A stretch of DNA of 64,000 nt from Hamadaea flava (GCF_024172085.1 NZ_JAMZDZ010000001.1:2666001-2730000); one strand, 5' to 3'; shown: positions 8,026-16,779, counted from the first letter of the stretch. Made by a program: numbers and translations. Notes: a model not told the origin generated them from the sequence alone.

Positions 8026-9783
8026 TCAGAGCCGGAGCTGCCCGTTAACCTCCCGGACGAGGTCTTCGGGGACCTTGAGGACGCGGCGATCGTAGGTCAG
8101 CAGCCCGTTGACCTCATCCTCCACATCCGAGAGTTGGGTGTAGACGGTCGCACTGAGCCCCCGCGCCATCGCCGGCGCGATCTGCTCGGCGTGCAGCCGC
8201 CGGAAGGCCGCGCCGAACGCTTCGGCATCGGCGAACCGCTTGTAGCCGAACTCGCGCTCGGTCGTGGTGTGCCCGGCGACCGGCAGGCTGTAGCCGCCGT
8301 ACTCCGACAGGACCAGCACCCGCCGATCCCGCCCGCGCCGGGGCACGCGGAACGGCCGGAAGTAGACGTGCAGGCTGCGCAGATCGCCGGCGCCCTGGTC
8401 GTGCCAGCCGCTGGCGTGGTCGACGGACCGCGTCGGGTCGAGCGCGGCCACCTCGGCGGCGATCCGTGCGGCGTCGAACTGGCCCCAACCCTCGTTGAAC
8501 GGCACCCAGACCGCGATGCTGACCACGTTGCGCAGGTGCTCGATCGTCTCGCGCAGCTCGACGCGGAACTGCTCGCGTCCCTCGGCGTCGGCGCGGCCGA
8601 ACCAGCCGTGATGCCGGTCGGACAGCCGCAACGGCGTCACCGCGGGCGCCGTCACCACCAGGGGCCGGTATCGGCCGCCGCCGTTGACCATGTCCTGCCA
8701 GACGAGGATGCCGAGCCGGTCACAGTGGTAGTACCAGCGCGCCGGCTCGACCTTGATGTGCTTGCGCAGCATGGTGAAGCCGAGCCGCTTCATCGTCGCG
8801 ATGTCGTGGATCATCGCCTCGTCGGACGGCGCGGTGTACCACCCGTCCGACCAGTAGCCCTGGTCCAGGATGCCCGCGTGGAAATACGGTTCGCCGTTGA
8901 GCAGCAGACGCGGCGTCCCGTCGGGGCCCGGGCCCACGCCGAACGACCGCATGCCGACATAGCTTCGGACCGCGTCGTCGCCGAGGGTCACGGTCACGTC
9001 GTACAGCTGCGGATCGTCGGGACTCCATCGCCGCGCATCAGGCACTGGTACGCACACCGGGCGGTTCGGGGCGGCCGTCGCGGTGCCGAGCACCGTGTCC
9101 CCGTCGAGGACGCGTACCGTCGCGTGTGGAGCGTCCGGGTCGGCGTGCACGGTGATCTCGACGCAGTCGGAATCCAGTCGCGGCGTCAGGGTCAGCCGCC
9201 GCACATGCGTCTGGGGTACGCATTCCGCCCAGACGGTCTGCCAGATCCCGGATTGCGGGGAGTACCAGATCCCGCCTCGCCGCGTGCGTTGCTTGCCTCG
9301 CGAGTGGTGGCCGGTGTCGGTGCCGTCGCGTACCGCCACGACCAGGGTGTTGTCGCCGTCGGTGAGCGCGTCGGTGACGTCGCAGTGGAAGGGCAGATAG
9401 CCGCCGACGTGCGCGCCGACGGCGACGCCGTTGACGAACACCTCACAGGTCTGATCGACCGCGCCGAAGTGCAGCAGGACTCGGGCCGCCGGGCCGGTCC
9501 GGAAGCCGTCGGGCAGCCGCAGCGTACGCCGGTACCACAGGGTCTGATCCGGTCCCAGTTGCCGGCCGACGCCCGACAACGGCGTCTCCGGGGAGAACGG
9601 CACCAGGATCACCCCGTCGTACGCCGTGGGCTCGCCGTCGGCGATGCCGCCGTCGGTGATGGCGTAATCCCAGTGCCCGTTGAGGTTCAGGTAGCTGTCG
9701 CGGACCAGTTGCGGGCGCGGATACTCGGTCAGCACGTGGTCGGGGTCGAGATCCGCACCCCACGGCGTCAGCAGCTCGGTCAT
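8026..9783 (-). CDS. intracellular glycoside hydrolase family 2 enzyme
   Basis: A 585-residue GH2 protein without signal peptide, so probably cytoplasmic. It shows the GH2 order: an N-terminal jelly-roll sugar-binding domain (LNGHWDYAI ... VFVNGVAVGAHVGGYLPF), an immunoglobulin-like middle domain, then a TIM barrel with KHIKVEPARWYY, the acid/base Glu near residue 430 in PFNEGWGQ and the nucleophile Glu near 493 in LSEYGGYS. The beta-glycosidase specificity (galactosidase, glucuronidase, mannosidase or other) cannot be set. Its ATG overlaps the stop of the MFS gene as ATGA, so it likely hydrolyses what that transporter imports. A secreted paralogue lies at 37651-40398. Confidence 0.88.
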   Translation of the reverse strand: MTELLTPWGADLDPDHVLTEYPRPQLVRDSYLNLNGHWDYAITDGGIADGEPTAYDGVILVPFSPETPLSGVGRQLGPDQTLWYRRTLRLPDGFRTGPAARVLLHFGAVDQTCEVFVNGVAVGAHVGGYLPFHCDVTDALTDGDNTLVVAVRDGTDTGHHSRGKQRTRRGGIWYSPQSGIWQTVWAECVPQTHVRRLTLTPRLDSDCVEITVHADPDAPHATVRVLDGDTVLGTATAAPNRPVCVPVPDARRWSPDDPQLYDVTVTLGDDAVRSYVGMRSFGVGPGPDGTPRLLLNGEPYFHAGILDQGYWSDGWYTAPSDEAMIHDIATMKRLGFTMLRKHIKVEPARWYYHCDRLGILVWQDMVNGGGRYRPLVVTAPAVTPLRLSDRHHGWFGRADAEGREQFRVELRETIEHLRNVVSIAVWVPFNEGWGQFDAARIAAEVAALDPTRSVDHASGWHDQGAGDLRSLHVYFRPFRVPRRGRDRRVLVLSEYGGYSLPVAGHTTTEREFGYKRFADAEAFGAAFRRLHAEQIAPAMARGLSATVYTQLSDVEDEVNGLLTYDRRVLKVPEDLVREVNGQLRL

Positions 9784-11123
9784 GCCGTGGCCTGCGGAGG
9801 CTGGTGGCGGCGGCGCAGCGCCACGATGGGCACGGCGATGAGGACCAGCACCGCGAGCGCCGCCAGGAAGATCGCCGGGGTCGGGACCTGCTTGACCACG
9901 CCGAGGTCGGTGTAGGTCTCCCCCGCGTTGCTGATGACGGCCGCGCCGAGGAACGGGCCGGCGATCATCGGCACCATGATCGCGAAGATCATGCGCAGGC
10001 CCTGCACGTGCCCGGCCCGATCCGGCGGCGAGTAGTCGCGGACGAGGGCTCCGATGGGCGCCAGCACGAGCATGAAGCCCGACATCATGACCAGCCCGGC
10101 CAGGATCACCGGTACGGTGCCGCGCGCGAAGTACATGGCCAGCAGCCCGGCGCCGTAGACGCCGACGGCGGGCACCAGGAAGCGGATGCGGCCGATCCGG
10201 TCGATGAACCGGCCTGCCACGATGCTCACCACGGACGACCCGATCAGCACCACGGCCAGCACCAGGGCGTACCCGTCGATGTCGAGGTATCGCTGGATGT
10301 AGATGATCAGGTAGGGCAGGATGACCTGGGTCGAGACGCCCCAGAGGCACCAGGCCGACAGCGCGAGATAGAGCCCCGGGTTGGCGCGGACGGCTGACGG
10401 GCGCAGTCCATGCAGCAGCGAGCCGAGCAGGCCGGACTCCCGTCGCACCGGGGTCGGCTCGTCGCGGACCAGGAACCAGGCGACCACGCCGATCACCGTG
10501 ATCAGCCCGCCGACGATCAGGAAGAACGTACGCCAGTGCCCGGCCCGGGTCAGGCCGTCGAAGCCGCCGAACACGACCAGCATCGCGACCAGCGGCATCA
10601 CCGCGAGGACGGACTCCACCCGGCCTCGGTTCGCCGGCCGGGTCACGTCGGTGACCCAAGCCTGGAACGCGGCGTCGTTGGCTCCGGAGCCGATGAACGA
10701 CATCACGCAGTCCAGCGCGATCACGGCGACCACGGCCAGCAGCACCGCGTCCGCGCCGGGCAGGACGTCGCCGATCCCGCCGACGGTGATCAGTCCGAAC
10801 CCGGCGGTGGTGACGCCCCAGGCGAGGTAGCCCACGGAGATGAACACCCGGCGGCGGCCCCGGCGGTCGGAGATCGCCCCGATCAGCAGGGTGGCGACGG
10901 TGGCGGCCACCGCGCTGGCCGCGACCATGGTCGCGATGGCGTTGGGGTCGCCGGACACGGTGTCGTGGACGAACAGGTTGAGGTACATGTTCTCGACGGT
11001 CCAGGCGAGCTGCCCGACGAAGCCGAGCAGGACCAGGGAGGTCCAGACGCGTACGCCGAGGCGGTCCGGCGAACCGGCGACGGCCGGCGCGGCGGCGGCT
11101 TCGGTGGCCGTGGGAACAGTCAC
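9780..11123 (-). CDS. MFS transporter, probable saccharide importer
   Basis: A 447-residue protein with about twelve hydrophobic segments and the MFS loop signature GAISDRRGRRRVF after helix 2. The start is GTG 11123 because GGAGG lies 6 bases upstream; the long upstream extension to 11216 is arginine- and proline-rich with no ribosome site. The last four bases overlap the GH2 start, giving a two-gene transport-plus-hydrolysis operon. Sugar import is inferred from that coupling, not from the sequence of the transporter. Confidence 0.82.
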   Translation of the reverse strand: MTVPTATEAAAAPAVAGSPDRLGVRVWTSLVLLGFVGQLAWTVENMYLNLFVHDTVSGDPNAIATMVAASAVAATVATLLIGAISDRRGRRRVFISVGYLAWGVTTAGFGLITVGGIGDVLPGADAVLLAVVAVIALDCVMSFIGSGANDAAFQAWVTDVTRPANRGRVESVLAVMPLVAMLVVFGGFDGLTRAGHWRTFFLIVGGLITVIGVVAWFLVRDEPTPVRRESGLLGSLLHGLRPSAVRANPGLYLALSAWCLWGVSTQVILPYLIIYIQRYLDIDGYALVLAVVLIGSSVVSIVAGRFIDRIGRIRFLVPAVGVYGAGLLAMYFARGTVPVILAGLVMMSGFMLVLAPIGALVRDYSPPDRAGHVQGLRMIFAIMVPMIAGPFLGAAVISNAGETYTDLGVVKQVPTPAIFLAALAVLVLIAVPIVALRRRHQPPQATA

Positions 11124-11443
11124 GACCTGCCTCCATCGGGGTGGAACCGGGCCGGGCGGCCCGAACGTGAAGCGGATTCTACATACGCGACCCCGGAGTC
11201 GATCGCCGCAACGCACCCTGAAGGACCGCCTGCCCCAAAGCCGATTCCAGCTGCTCCCAGCGAGTGACGAGATCCGCCGTCATGGTCATCGACGTGTCGG
11301 GAAGGCGTACCGGTTGCCGGAGGGAGCCGGGGCGCCGGTCTGCGACCCAGCCACGACGGCCCCCTCCGGAACCTCGGTCGCCACCCCGGCACCGGAGTCG
11401 TGTCGCGGACCGGCAGGCGCAGCCCGCACGCTAGCGAGCGCCA
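11124..11443. other. 320-bp gap with no supported gene
   Basis: Lies between the MFS start and the MarR stop. Open frames here are proline/arginine-rich and lack start signals. On the minus strand TAGAAT at about 11174-11179 could be the -10 of the MFS-GH2 operon, but no convincing -35 accompanies it. A GC-rich stretch near 11330-11430 could be decayed coding sequence; I could not assign it. Confidence 0.4.
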
Positions 11444-11905
11444 CTACAACTGATCTACAACTGCACCTGAGGCCCCGTCGACCTGGGCGAACACCTTGAG
11501 CAACAGCGCACGCAGTTGCTTGCGCTCTCCCGCGTCGAGCCCCGCCAGCAGTTCGCGATCCACGTCGGCCGCCTCCCGCTGAAGCTCGGCGAGCAGCTCC
11601 CGCCCCCGATCGGTCAGGCTGACCAGCACCCGCCGACGGTCCGCCTCGTCGCGGACGCGGTCGATCCGCGCGTCCACCGCGAGCTGGTCGATCACCTTGG
11701 CCATGTCGCTGACGTCGACGTTCAACCGGGCGCCCAGGTCGCGCTGCGAGTGCGGGCCGAAGTCGGCGAGGGCGGCCAGCACGGCGAAGTGCCACAACCG
11801 CAACCCGTACGCGGCCAGCCGGGCCGCCACCCGGTCGCGGCCGGCCTTGCCACTGCGTGACAGCAGGTACGCGTCGATGGCCAGCAGGGTCGGCGGCTTC
11901 TCCAT
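11444..11905 (-). CDS. MarR family transcriptional regulator
   Basis: A 153-residue regulator: amphipathic N-terminal helix, winged helix-turn-helix (HSQRDLGARLNVDVSDMAKV and the wing RDEADRRRVLVSLTDRG), C-terminal dimer helices. The DEADRRRVLVSLTDRG wing is typical for MarR proteins. The start at ATG 11905 is set by a TACAAT box 7 bases upstream, consistent with a leaderless mRNA. It is divergent from a small VOC protein, and a palindrome overlaps the shared control region, so local repression and autoregulation are likely. The ligand is unknown. Confidence 0.85.
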   Translation of the reverse strand: MEKPPTLLAIDAYLLSRSGKAGRDRVAARLAAYGLRLWHFAVLAALADFGPHSQRDLGARLNVDVSDMAKVIDQLAVDARIDRVRDEADRRRVLVSLTDRGRELLAELQREAADVDRELLAGLDAGERKQLRALLLKVFAQVDGASGAVVDQL

Positions 11906-11912
11906 GACGGCA

Positions 11913-11918
11913 ATTGTA
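11913..11918 (-). promoter_or_regulatory. -10 element of leaderless marR promoter
   Basis: TACAAT on the minus strand ends 7 bases before the ATG at 11905, a good match to the actinobacterial leaderless arrangement. The -35 region would lie inside the palindrome at 11931-11950. Confidence 0.6.
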
Positions 11919-11930
11919 GGCGATACCCTA

Positions 11931-11950
11931 TAGTGGGTTCGCACCCACTA
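11931..11950. promoter_or_regulatory. palindromic operator between marR and VOC genes
   Basis: Perfect inverted repeat TAGTGGGT (11931-11938) and ACCCACTA (11943-11950) with a 4-base spacer; a third, weaker half-site (ACCCTATA) precedes it. It covers the -35 region of marR and lies 15 bases before the VOC start, the expected place for a MarR dimer to silence both genes. Confidence 0.75.
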
Positions 11951-11964
11951 ATTTTGGAGAAGTG

Positions 11965-12360
11965 ATGGACGCGCTGCACCCCCGCCTTCTGGTCGCCGAC
12001 TTCGCCACGGCGTACGCCTTCTACGCCGCCGTGCTGCCCGAACTGGCCGGGGCGGACCTCGCCGCCGGCGGCCCGGCCGGGCCCTACGCCAGCTGGGACG
12101 TCGACGGGCAAGGACTGCTGTCCATGTTCGACGCGAAACTGATGGCAGCCGCGGTCGGCGTCGAGACCTCGGCCGATCCACAGAACTCTGTCATGCTGGT
12201 CTGCCGGGTCGCCGACGTGGACGCCGGAACCCGCACCTGCATGGAGCACGGTGCGTCCATGGTGGCTCCGCCGACTGATCGTCCACAGTGGGGATCGAAT
12301 CTGCGTACCGCTCATCTTCGGGCGCCCGGCGGCGTCCTGATCGAGCTTCAGTCCTACTGA
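11965..12360 (+). CDS. VOC (glyoxalase/bleomycin-resistance fold) protein
   Basis: A 131-residue protein with the two beta-alpha-beta-beta-beta halves of the vicinal-oxygen-chelate fold: LHPRLLVADFATAYAFYAAV at the start and HLRAPGGVLIELQSY at the end, including the Glu usually used as metal ligand. Possible roles are ring-cleavage, isomerisation or binding of a small toxic ligand. Start ATG 11965 follows GGAGA; GTG 11962 directly before it is an alternative. It is the presumed target of the divergent MarR regulator. Confidence 0.78.
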   Translation: MDALHPRLLVADFATAYAFYAAVLPELAGADLAAGGPAGPYASWDVDGQGLLSMFDAKLMAAAVGVETSADPQNSVMLVCRVADVDAGTRTCMEHGASMVAPPTDRPQWGSNLRTAHLRAPGGVLIELQSY

Positions 12361-12383
12361 GACAGTTTGTCGGCGGTCTCCGC

Positions 12384-12389
12384 TATCTT
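12384..12389 (+). promoter_or_regulatory. -10 element, probable leaderless promoter of the SWIM gene
   Basis: TATCTT ends 6 bases before ATG 12396, with no Shine-Dalgarno sequence. Supports 12396 rather than the upstream frame extension to 12288. Confidence 0.55.
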
Positions 12390-12395
12390 CCCCGC

Positions 12396-13724
12396 ATGTC
12401 CGTTGCGAGTTACGCGTACGCCCGGCCGTCGGAGCTGTCCGGCAGCGGCCTGGATCTGCAGACGTCCGGTGGTGACGCGGCGAATCCGCGGTTCTTCGAA
12501 GGCTTCGTGACCACCCCACAGCCGGTGGCGCTGGGTCTGCTCGCGGTGGCCGACGTGGCCCGCACCCGCTACTACCAACCGACCGCGCGGGCGAGCCTGG
12601 ACCCGGTCGTCACCGGCAGCCGGGACATGCTGCGGTTCGAGTCGTTCAGCGGCTGCTGCGGCGTGTACGCCCGGATGGACGTCCTGCCGGCCGGACTCGA
12701 CGGGCGTACGCCGGACCACGGCACGACCAATGTGGACGTGAACAATCCGCTGCGGCTGAGCCTGGCTCGGGTGGCCGGACTGGATCCGCTGCACCTCGCA
12801 GTCGGCCCGGACGACCTGACGGTCTCCACGATGGACGGTACGCGGGTCGAGCGGAAGGTGCCGCTGCCCGGACGATGGCTGCGGGGATTCGCCGAGGTGG
12901 CCGTCATCGCGTCCGGCATGGAGCCCCGGGCCTCGATCGGCGCGGCCGAGGCCGCCGACTTCCTGCGCCGGCTGCCCAACGACCGGAAGGTGATGTGGGT
13001 CGTCCCAGCGGGACGGTCGCTGCGGCTGACCTCCCGGCCGGTCGCCGGGGCGGTGTGCCTGTCCGGTGGCGCCCGGCTCGCCACCTTGCGCGGCCTGCTG
13101 CGGCACGCGAAGACGCTGACCGTCTTCGGCCCGCCTGCCGGCCCGGCCAGTCCTCCGGTGGCCAGCGCCTGGCTGCTCGAAACGCCGACGGTACGCCTGC
13201 TGCTGACGCTGTCGCCGGAGGTCTCCCGCGGGTTCTCCGGCGAGGGCGCGGTGCTGAACCAGCTGACCGGTGATCAGACCACCGACGACGCCGACCTGGT
13301 GAGCGCGCTGCTGGCCTGGGACCCGGTCATCGACGTCGACGGCCTGACCAGCGCGTGCGACCTGCCCGCCGACCGCGTACGCGCGGCGCTGACGCTGCTC
13401 GGGACGGCGGGACGGGTCGGCTTCGACGTGACCGAGGGCGCCTACTTCCACCGCGTGATGCCGTTCGGCACCGACGCCGCCGCCCGGCTCAACCCACGGC
13501 TGGCCGGTGCCCGTGCGCTGATCGACGCCGGCGCCGTCCGGCCGTTCGCCGATCGGGTCGAGGTCGACAGTGGTGAGACGACGTATCAGGTGCGGATGGC
13601 CGACGGGCGGCCCGCCGGCTGCACCTGCCAGTGGTGGGGCAAATACCGGGGCGGCCGGGGACCGTGCAAGCACCAGCTGGCCGCGCTCATCAGCGTCGGC
13701 GTGCTCGAGGAGGTCGCGGCATGA
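12396..13724 (+). CDS. SWIM zinc-finger family protein
   Basis: A 442-residue cytoplasmic protein. The C-terminus carries a SWIM finger (CTCQWW at about 409, then CKHQLAAL at about 424; CxC...CxH), a zinc module that can bind DNA or protein. The N-terminal part contains FESFSGCCGVYARMDVLP, a signature I recall from actinobacterial SWIM proteins of unknown function; the rest shows no catalytic motif. Its stop overlaps the next gene start (ATGA at 13721-13724), so the two products are made in a fixed ratio and probably interact. Confidence 0.8.
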   Translation: MSVASYAYARPSELSGSGLDLQTSGGDAANPRFFEGFVTTPQPVALGLLAVADVARTRYYQPTARASLDPVVTGSRDMLRFESFSGCCGVYARMDVLPAGLDGRTPDHGTTNVDVNNPLRLSLARVAGLDPLHLAVGPDDLTVSTMDGTRVERKVPLPGRWLRGFAEVAVIASGMEPRASIGAAEAADFLRRLPNDRKVMWVVPAGRSLRLTSRPVAGAVCLSGGARLATLRGLLRHAKTLTVFGPPAGPASPPVASAWLLETPTVRLLLTLSPEVSRGFSGEGAVLNQLTGDQTTDDADLVSALLAWDPVIDVDGLTSACDLPADRVRAALTLLGTAGRVGFDVTEGAYFHRVMPFGTDAAARLNPRLAGARALIDAGAVRPFADRVEVDSGETTYQVRMADGRPAGCTCQWWGKYRGGRGPCKHQLAALISVGVLEEVAA

Positions 13725-16180
13725 CCGCCTCGGAGTTGGCTCCCGAGCTGGCGCGGGCGATCGACAAACGGTCCACCGAACTCGTGTACGCCTATCTGCG
13801 TACCTTGTCGGAGAAGGAACGCAAGGCTGCGTTCCCCGCCGTGGTCGCGTACACGAAGGAGGAGTTGCGGGACTGGCGCGGCGGGTATGCGGCCGTCGCG
13901 GGCCTGGCGTTCCTGGGTTGCGCCCCGACCGCGAAGCGGGCGATGACGGCGCTGAACCGCGGCAGCCTGCGGTGGCAGCGCCGAACGATCCCCCGGCGGA
14001 TGGCCCTGGAGCTGCTCGCCGAGCGTGAGGTGCCGTGGCTGGCGGAGCTGGCCCAGCTGTGGGCGCAGACCTCGCGACTGTCGGACGTGGACGAGTGGAA
14101 GCTGGTCGACGCCCTCGCCGGTGCGGCGGGAGCTGAGCGGCCGCAGACGGCCGGGTTCGCCCGGGGCTGGATCGGCTGGGTCAACCAGCAGAACGACTCC
14201 TACGCGGCCCTGACCGCCGGCGACTATTCCGGCCACCTCCTTCCGCTACTGTTCGAGGACGACACGATGGGCCGCGAGTGGCAGTTCAGCTCTTCTGGCA
14301 CGAGCTTCAACACCGCGCTCCTGCGCCTCGCCGGGGACGACCCCTCGATCCGCACGATGCTCGTCGACGGGTGCCTGGCCCGGCTTCTGCGCGGCGGCCG
14401 GCCCGGTGACCTGCGCTCGTTCATCGCGCTGTATGACGAGCTGAACGTCACTCCACAAGAGATCGGCGCCCGGGTCGCCGACTACGCCGGCCTCGCCGAC
14501 GCCGACCTCGGCACCCTCGCCACACTCGCCCAACGCAGCCTGCGCCAGGCCGACGAAGCCGGCCTGCTGGAGGTCGACACCCTCCTCGACGTCACCGCGA
14601 TCATCCTGCGGCGCAAGGAGAAGGGACTGATCAAGACCCAGATCAGCTGGGTACGCAAGGCGGCCAAGCGGCATCCGGCGCGAAGCACCGAGCTGCTCGC
14701 GTCGCTCGACCTGCCGGAGACTCTCGATCTGCTGCCGTCGACGCCGCCGATCGCGCCGACAGTGCCGCAGATGCCGGCGCCGATCACGACTCCGGCCGAG
14801 GTCGCCGAGGAGATCGCCGCGACCATGAGCGGCGACCGCTCGATGGTGACCATGGAACGGGTCATGGCTGCGGTCGTGGAGCTGTACGGCCGCGACCGGG
14901 CCGGTTTGATCGCGGCGATCGCCCCGGTCGTCGAAGCGAACCGGCACAGCCTTCGGTACTGGACGAGCGCCTTCTGGGGAGCGTACGGGGAGATGCTGGT
15001 CGACCTCCTCGAACCGCCCGAGCGCCGGTCGACCTGGCTCATGGAGGCGTTCGCCGACTTGCGGGCCGACCACGCCCTGACGAGGCCGCTGTCCGACTCG
15101 GAACGCTCACCGTCCACATTGCTGGAGGTCCGGCTGGCGACCATCAAGCGTTACCTGCGGCGCACCCCGGTTCCCCGGCTCGTGGCCACCCCGACGCAGA
15201 CCAACGGCCACCTCGATCCCGAAGTTCTGCTTGGCCGCCTGGAACTGGCCGAACGGGACGGCTGGCAGCCGTGGCGCGCCGACCTCGTCCAGGCGCTGCT
15301 GCGACTGCCTCGGATGGACCCCGGCGACGGCGTACGCGCACGGGCGGGCCGTCTCACCAGCCCAGCCGGGCAGGCGCTCGCCCGCCACTTCCGCGACGGC
15401 CATCGCGATCCCGTCGTCACCGCGTACGCCCAAGACGGCCAGGACGGCCGCTACTCGTGGTACGGCAAGCTGCCGGAACGCCGGATGGCCGTCATGATGG
15501 AGCCTCCGGCGAACGCCGATCCCGTCGAGGCCGCGCTGTTCGCGTACCCGAGGCATCAGAAGCCGCAGAGTTCGCCGTGGATTCCGGGCTCCGGCGCACC
15601 ATTGTGGACCGGTGCGTTCCCGTCGCATCGTGAGGTGGTCGCCGCCTGGGCGCTGACGCAGCTGGCTATGTCGGCCGACAGCGCCAACGCCGGTGGCGAG
15701 GCGGCGCAGATCCTGCCGCTGCTCGCGGAGAATCACGGGCCGACCGGTCCGGCCACCCAGCTCGCCCTCGTCTACGGCATGACCGCCCCGGGGGCTGCCG
15801 ACCGGGTCGCCGCCGTCGACGCCCTGCTCGGGTTCGGCGCGGCGGTGGACTGGCGGGCCACCGGACAACACCTCGGCGACTGCGTGGCGGCCGGTTCGCT
15901 CGTCCTCACGCGCGCCGCGACCGTGCTCCGCGACACGGCCGAGGCCGGCGCGATCGAAACCGCGTGGCAGATCAGCGTCGGCGCGCTGCCGGCCCTGCTC
16001 GCCCTGCCCAAGCCCCGCGTCGGCACCGCCGACCTCCTCCAGCTCGCCGAACGGTGCACCCGTACGCTCGGCCGCCGGGATCAGGTCGAGGGCCTGGACA
16101 CGGTGGCCGATCGCGGCGGCAGCAGCCAGTTCGCCAAGGCGGCCAACGGCCTGCGCGACGCCCTGGCCGGGGTCCTCTGA
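13721..16180 (+). CDS. large helical-repeat protein coupled to the SWIM protein (possibly DUF6493-like)
   Basis: An 819-residue, mostly alpha-helical protein without signal peptide, membrane helix or enzymatic motif. Leu/Ala-rich helix pairs along its whole length suggest a HEAT/ARM-type solenoid scaffold. From memory, proteins like this (DUF6493 or similar) are found beside SWIM zinc-finger genes in actinobacteria; I could not check the family. ATG 13721 overlaps the SWIM stop by four bases. A solenoid plus a zinc-finger partner suggests a protein complex of unknown purpose. A strong hairpin terminator follows. Confidence 0.7.
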   Translation: MTASELAPELARAIDKRSTELVYAYLRTLSEKERKAAFPAVVAYTKEELRDWRGGYAAVAGLAFLGCAPTAKRAMTALNRGSLRWQRRTIPRRMALELLAEREVPWLAELAQLWAQTSRLSDVDEWKLVDALAGAAGAERPQTAGFARGWIGWVNQQNDSYAALTAGDYSGHLLPLLFEDDTMGREWQFSSSGTSFNTALLRLAGDDPSIRTMLVDGCLARLLRGGRPGDLRSFIALYDELNVTPQEIGARVADYAGLADADLGTLATLAQRSLRQADEAGLLEVDTLLDVTAIILRRKEKGLIKTQISWVRKAAKRHPARSTELLASLDLPETLDLLPSTPPIAPTVPQMPAPITTPAEVAEEIAATMSGDRSMVTMERVMAAVVELYGRDRAGLIAAIAPVVEANRHSLRYWTSAFWGAYGEMLVDLLEPPERRSTWLMEAFADLRADHALTRPLSDSERSPSTLLEVRLATIKRYLRRTPVPRLVATPTQTNGHLDPEVLLGRLELAERDGWQPWRADLVQALLRLPRMDPGDGVRARAGRLTSPAGQALARHFRDGHRDPVVTAYAQDGQDGRYSWYGKLPERRMAVMMEPPANADPVEAALFAYPRHQKPQSSPWIPGSGAPLWTGAFPSHREVVAAWALTQLAMSADSANAGGEAAQILPLLAENHGPTGPATQLALVYGMTAPGAADRVAAVDALLGFGAAVDWRATGQHLGDCVAAGSLVLTRAATVLRDTAEAGAIETAWQISVGALPALLALPKPRVGTADLLQLAERCTRTLGRRDQVEGLDTVADRGGSSQFAKAANGLRDALAGVL

Positions 16181-16195
16181 CGGACCCGTCAAGCA

Positions 16196-16235
16196 CTCGT
16201 CCCCTGCCTGGAGGGTCGGCCGGGCAGGGGACGAG
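16196..16235. terminator. bidirectional hairpin terminator
   Basis: Perfect 13-bp stem: CTCGTCCCCTGCC at 16196-16208 and its complement at 16223-16235, loop 14 bases. It lies between the convergent stops at 16180 and 16239. Confidence 0.75.
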
Positions 16236-16238
16236 GAA

Positions 16239-16625
16239 TCATCGCGTCCGGCGAGCGTCGACCTCGATCTCGATCCTCATCCGCGGATCGGCCAGCCCGC
16301 ACACCTGCATCGTCGCAGCCGGGCGTACCTCGCCGAAGCACTCGCGCAGGACCGGCCAGCACGGCTCGAAGTCCGCGGCGTCAGGCAGCAGATACCGAAC
16401 GCGGACCACGTCGGCGAACGAACTGCCCGCCTCGGCCAGCGCCGCCCCGATGTTGCGCAGACACTGCGCGGCCTGCTCGACCACGTCCTCGGAGATGGTC
16501 ATCGTGGCATAGTCGAAGCCGGTGGTGCCGGAGACGTAGACCGCGTCCCCGAGGACCACGGCGCGGGCGTAGCCGATCTGCTCCTCGAAGGTCGAACCAC
16601 TGAGAATCGCGCGTCGCTCTGTCAC
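16239..16625 (-). CDS. RidA/YjgF-family protein
   Basis: A 128-residue protein of the RidA superfamily, whose members deaminate reactive enamine/imine intermediates or act as related small-molecule enzymes. Family features visible: GYARAVVLGDAVYVSGTTG near the N-terminus, EQAAQCLRNIGAALAEAG in the middle, and the C-terminal EIEVDA. The usual catalytic Arg appears in MRIEIEVDA. The start is GTG 16625; a TAGCGT box 7 bases upstream indicates a leaderless mRNA, and the upstream extension is poly-Gly/Arg. Confidence 0.82.
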   Translation of the reverse strand: MTERRAILSGSTFEEQIGYARAVVLGDAVYVSGTTGFDYATMTISEDVVEQAAQCLRNIGAALAEAGSSFADVVRVRYLLPDAADFEPCWPVLRECFGEVRPAATMQVCGLADPRMRIEIEVDARRTR

Positions 16626-16632
16626 CCCGCCC

Positions 16633-16638
16633 ACGCTA
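16633..16638 (-). promoter_or_regulatory. -10 element of leaderless ridA-like gene
   Basis: TAGCGT on the minus strand, 7 bases before GTG 16625. The region upstream is a C-rich homopolymer-like stretch (16640-16695). Confidence 0.55.
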
Positions 16639-16695
16639 CCGCCCCTCCCCACCCCGCCCCCTCCCCGCTTCCGCCCCGCCCCCACCCCGCCCTTT

Positions 16696-16779
16696 CCGCG
16701 CGATCATGAACTATTGGTCGTGATCGACCGGCGTGTCGTGTCCGCAGCACCCTGATCAATTCCTTACGGGACTGATCAA
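16696..16779 (+). repeat. 84-bp dispersed intergenic repeat, copy A
   Basis: Matches the reverse complement of 56830-56913 at 72 of 84 positions by my hand alignment, without gaps. Conserved blocks include CGCGCGATCATGAAC, CGTGATCGACCGG, GTGTCGTGTCC and GGGACTGATCAA. The last block pairs with an upstream TGATCA to form a short hairpin with a 4-base loop. This copy abuts the 3' end of the DUF1152 gene. Confidence 0.8.

Noticed and set aside
9784-11136. 1036-residue minus-strand frame extending the GH2 protein upstream
   Set aside because: The extension is the shadow of the MFS gene in another frame; GH2 homology begins at ATG 9783, which overlaps the MFS stop.
11286-11443. Minus-strand frame downstream of marR with a hydrophobic VVVALASV stretch
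   Set aside because: Continuation of an out-of-frame read from marR; no start codon or domain that I could support.
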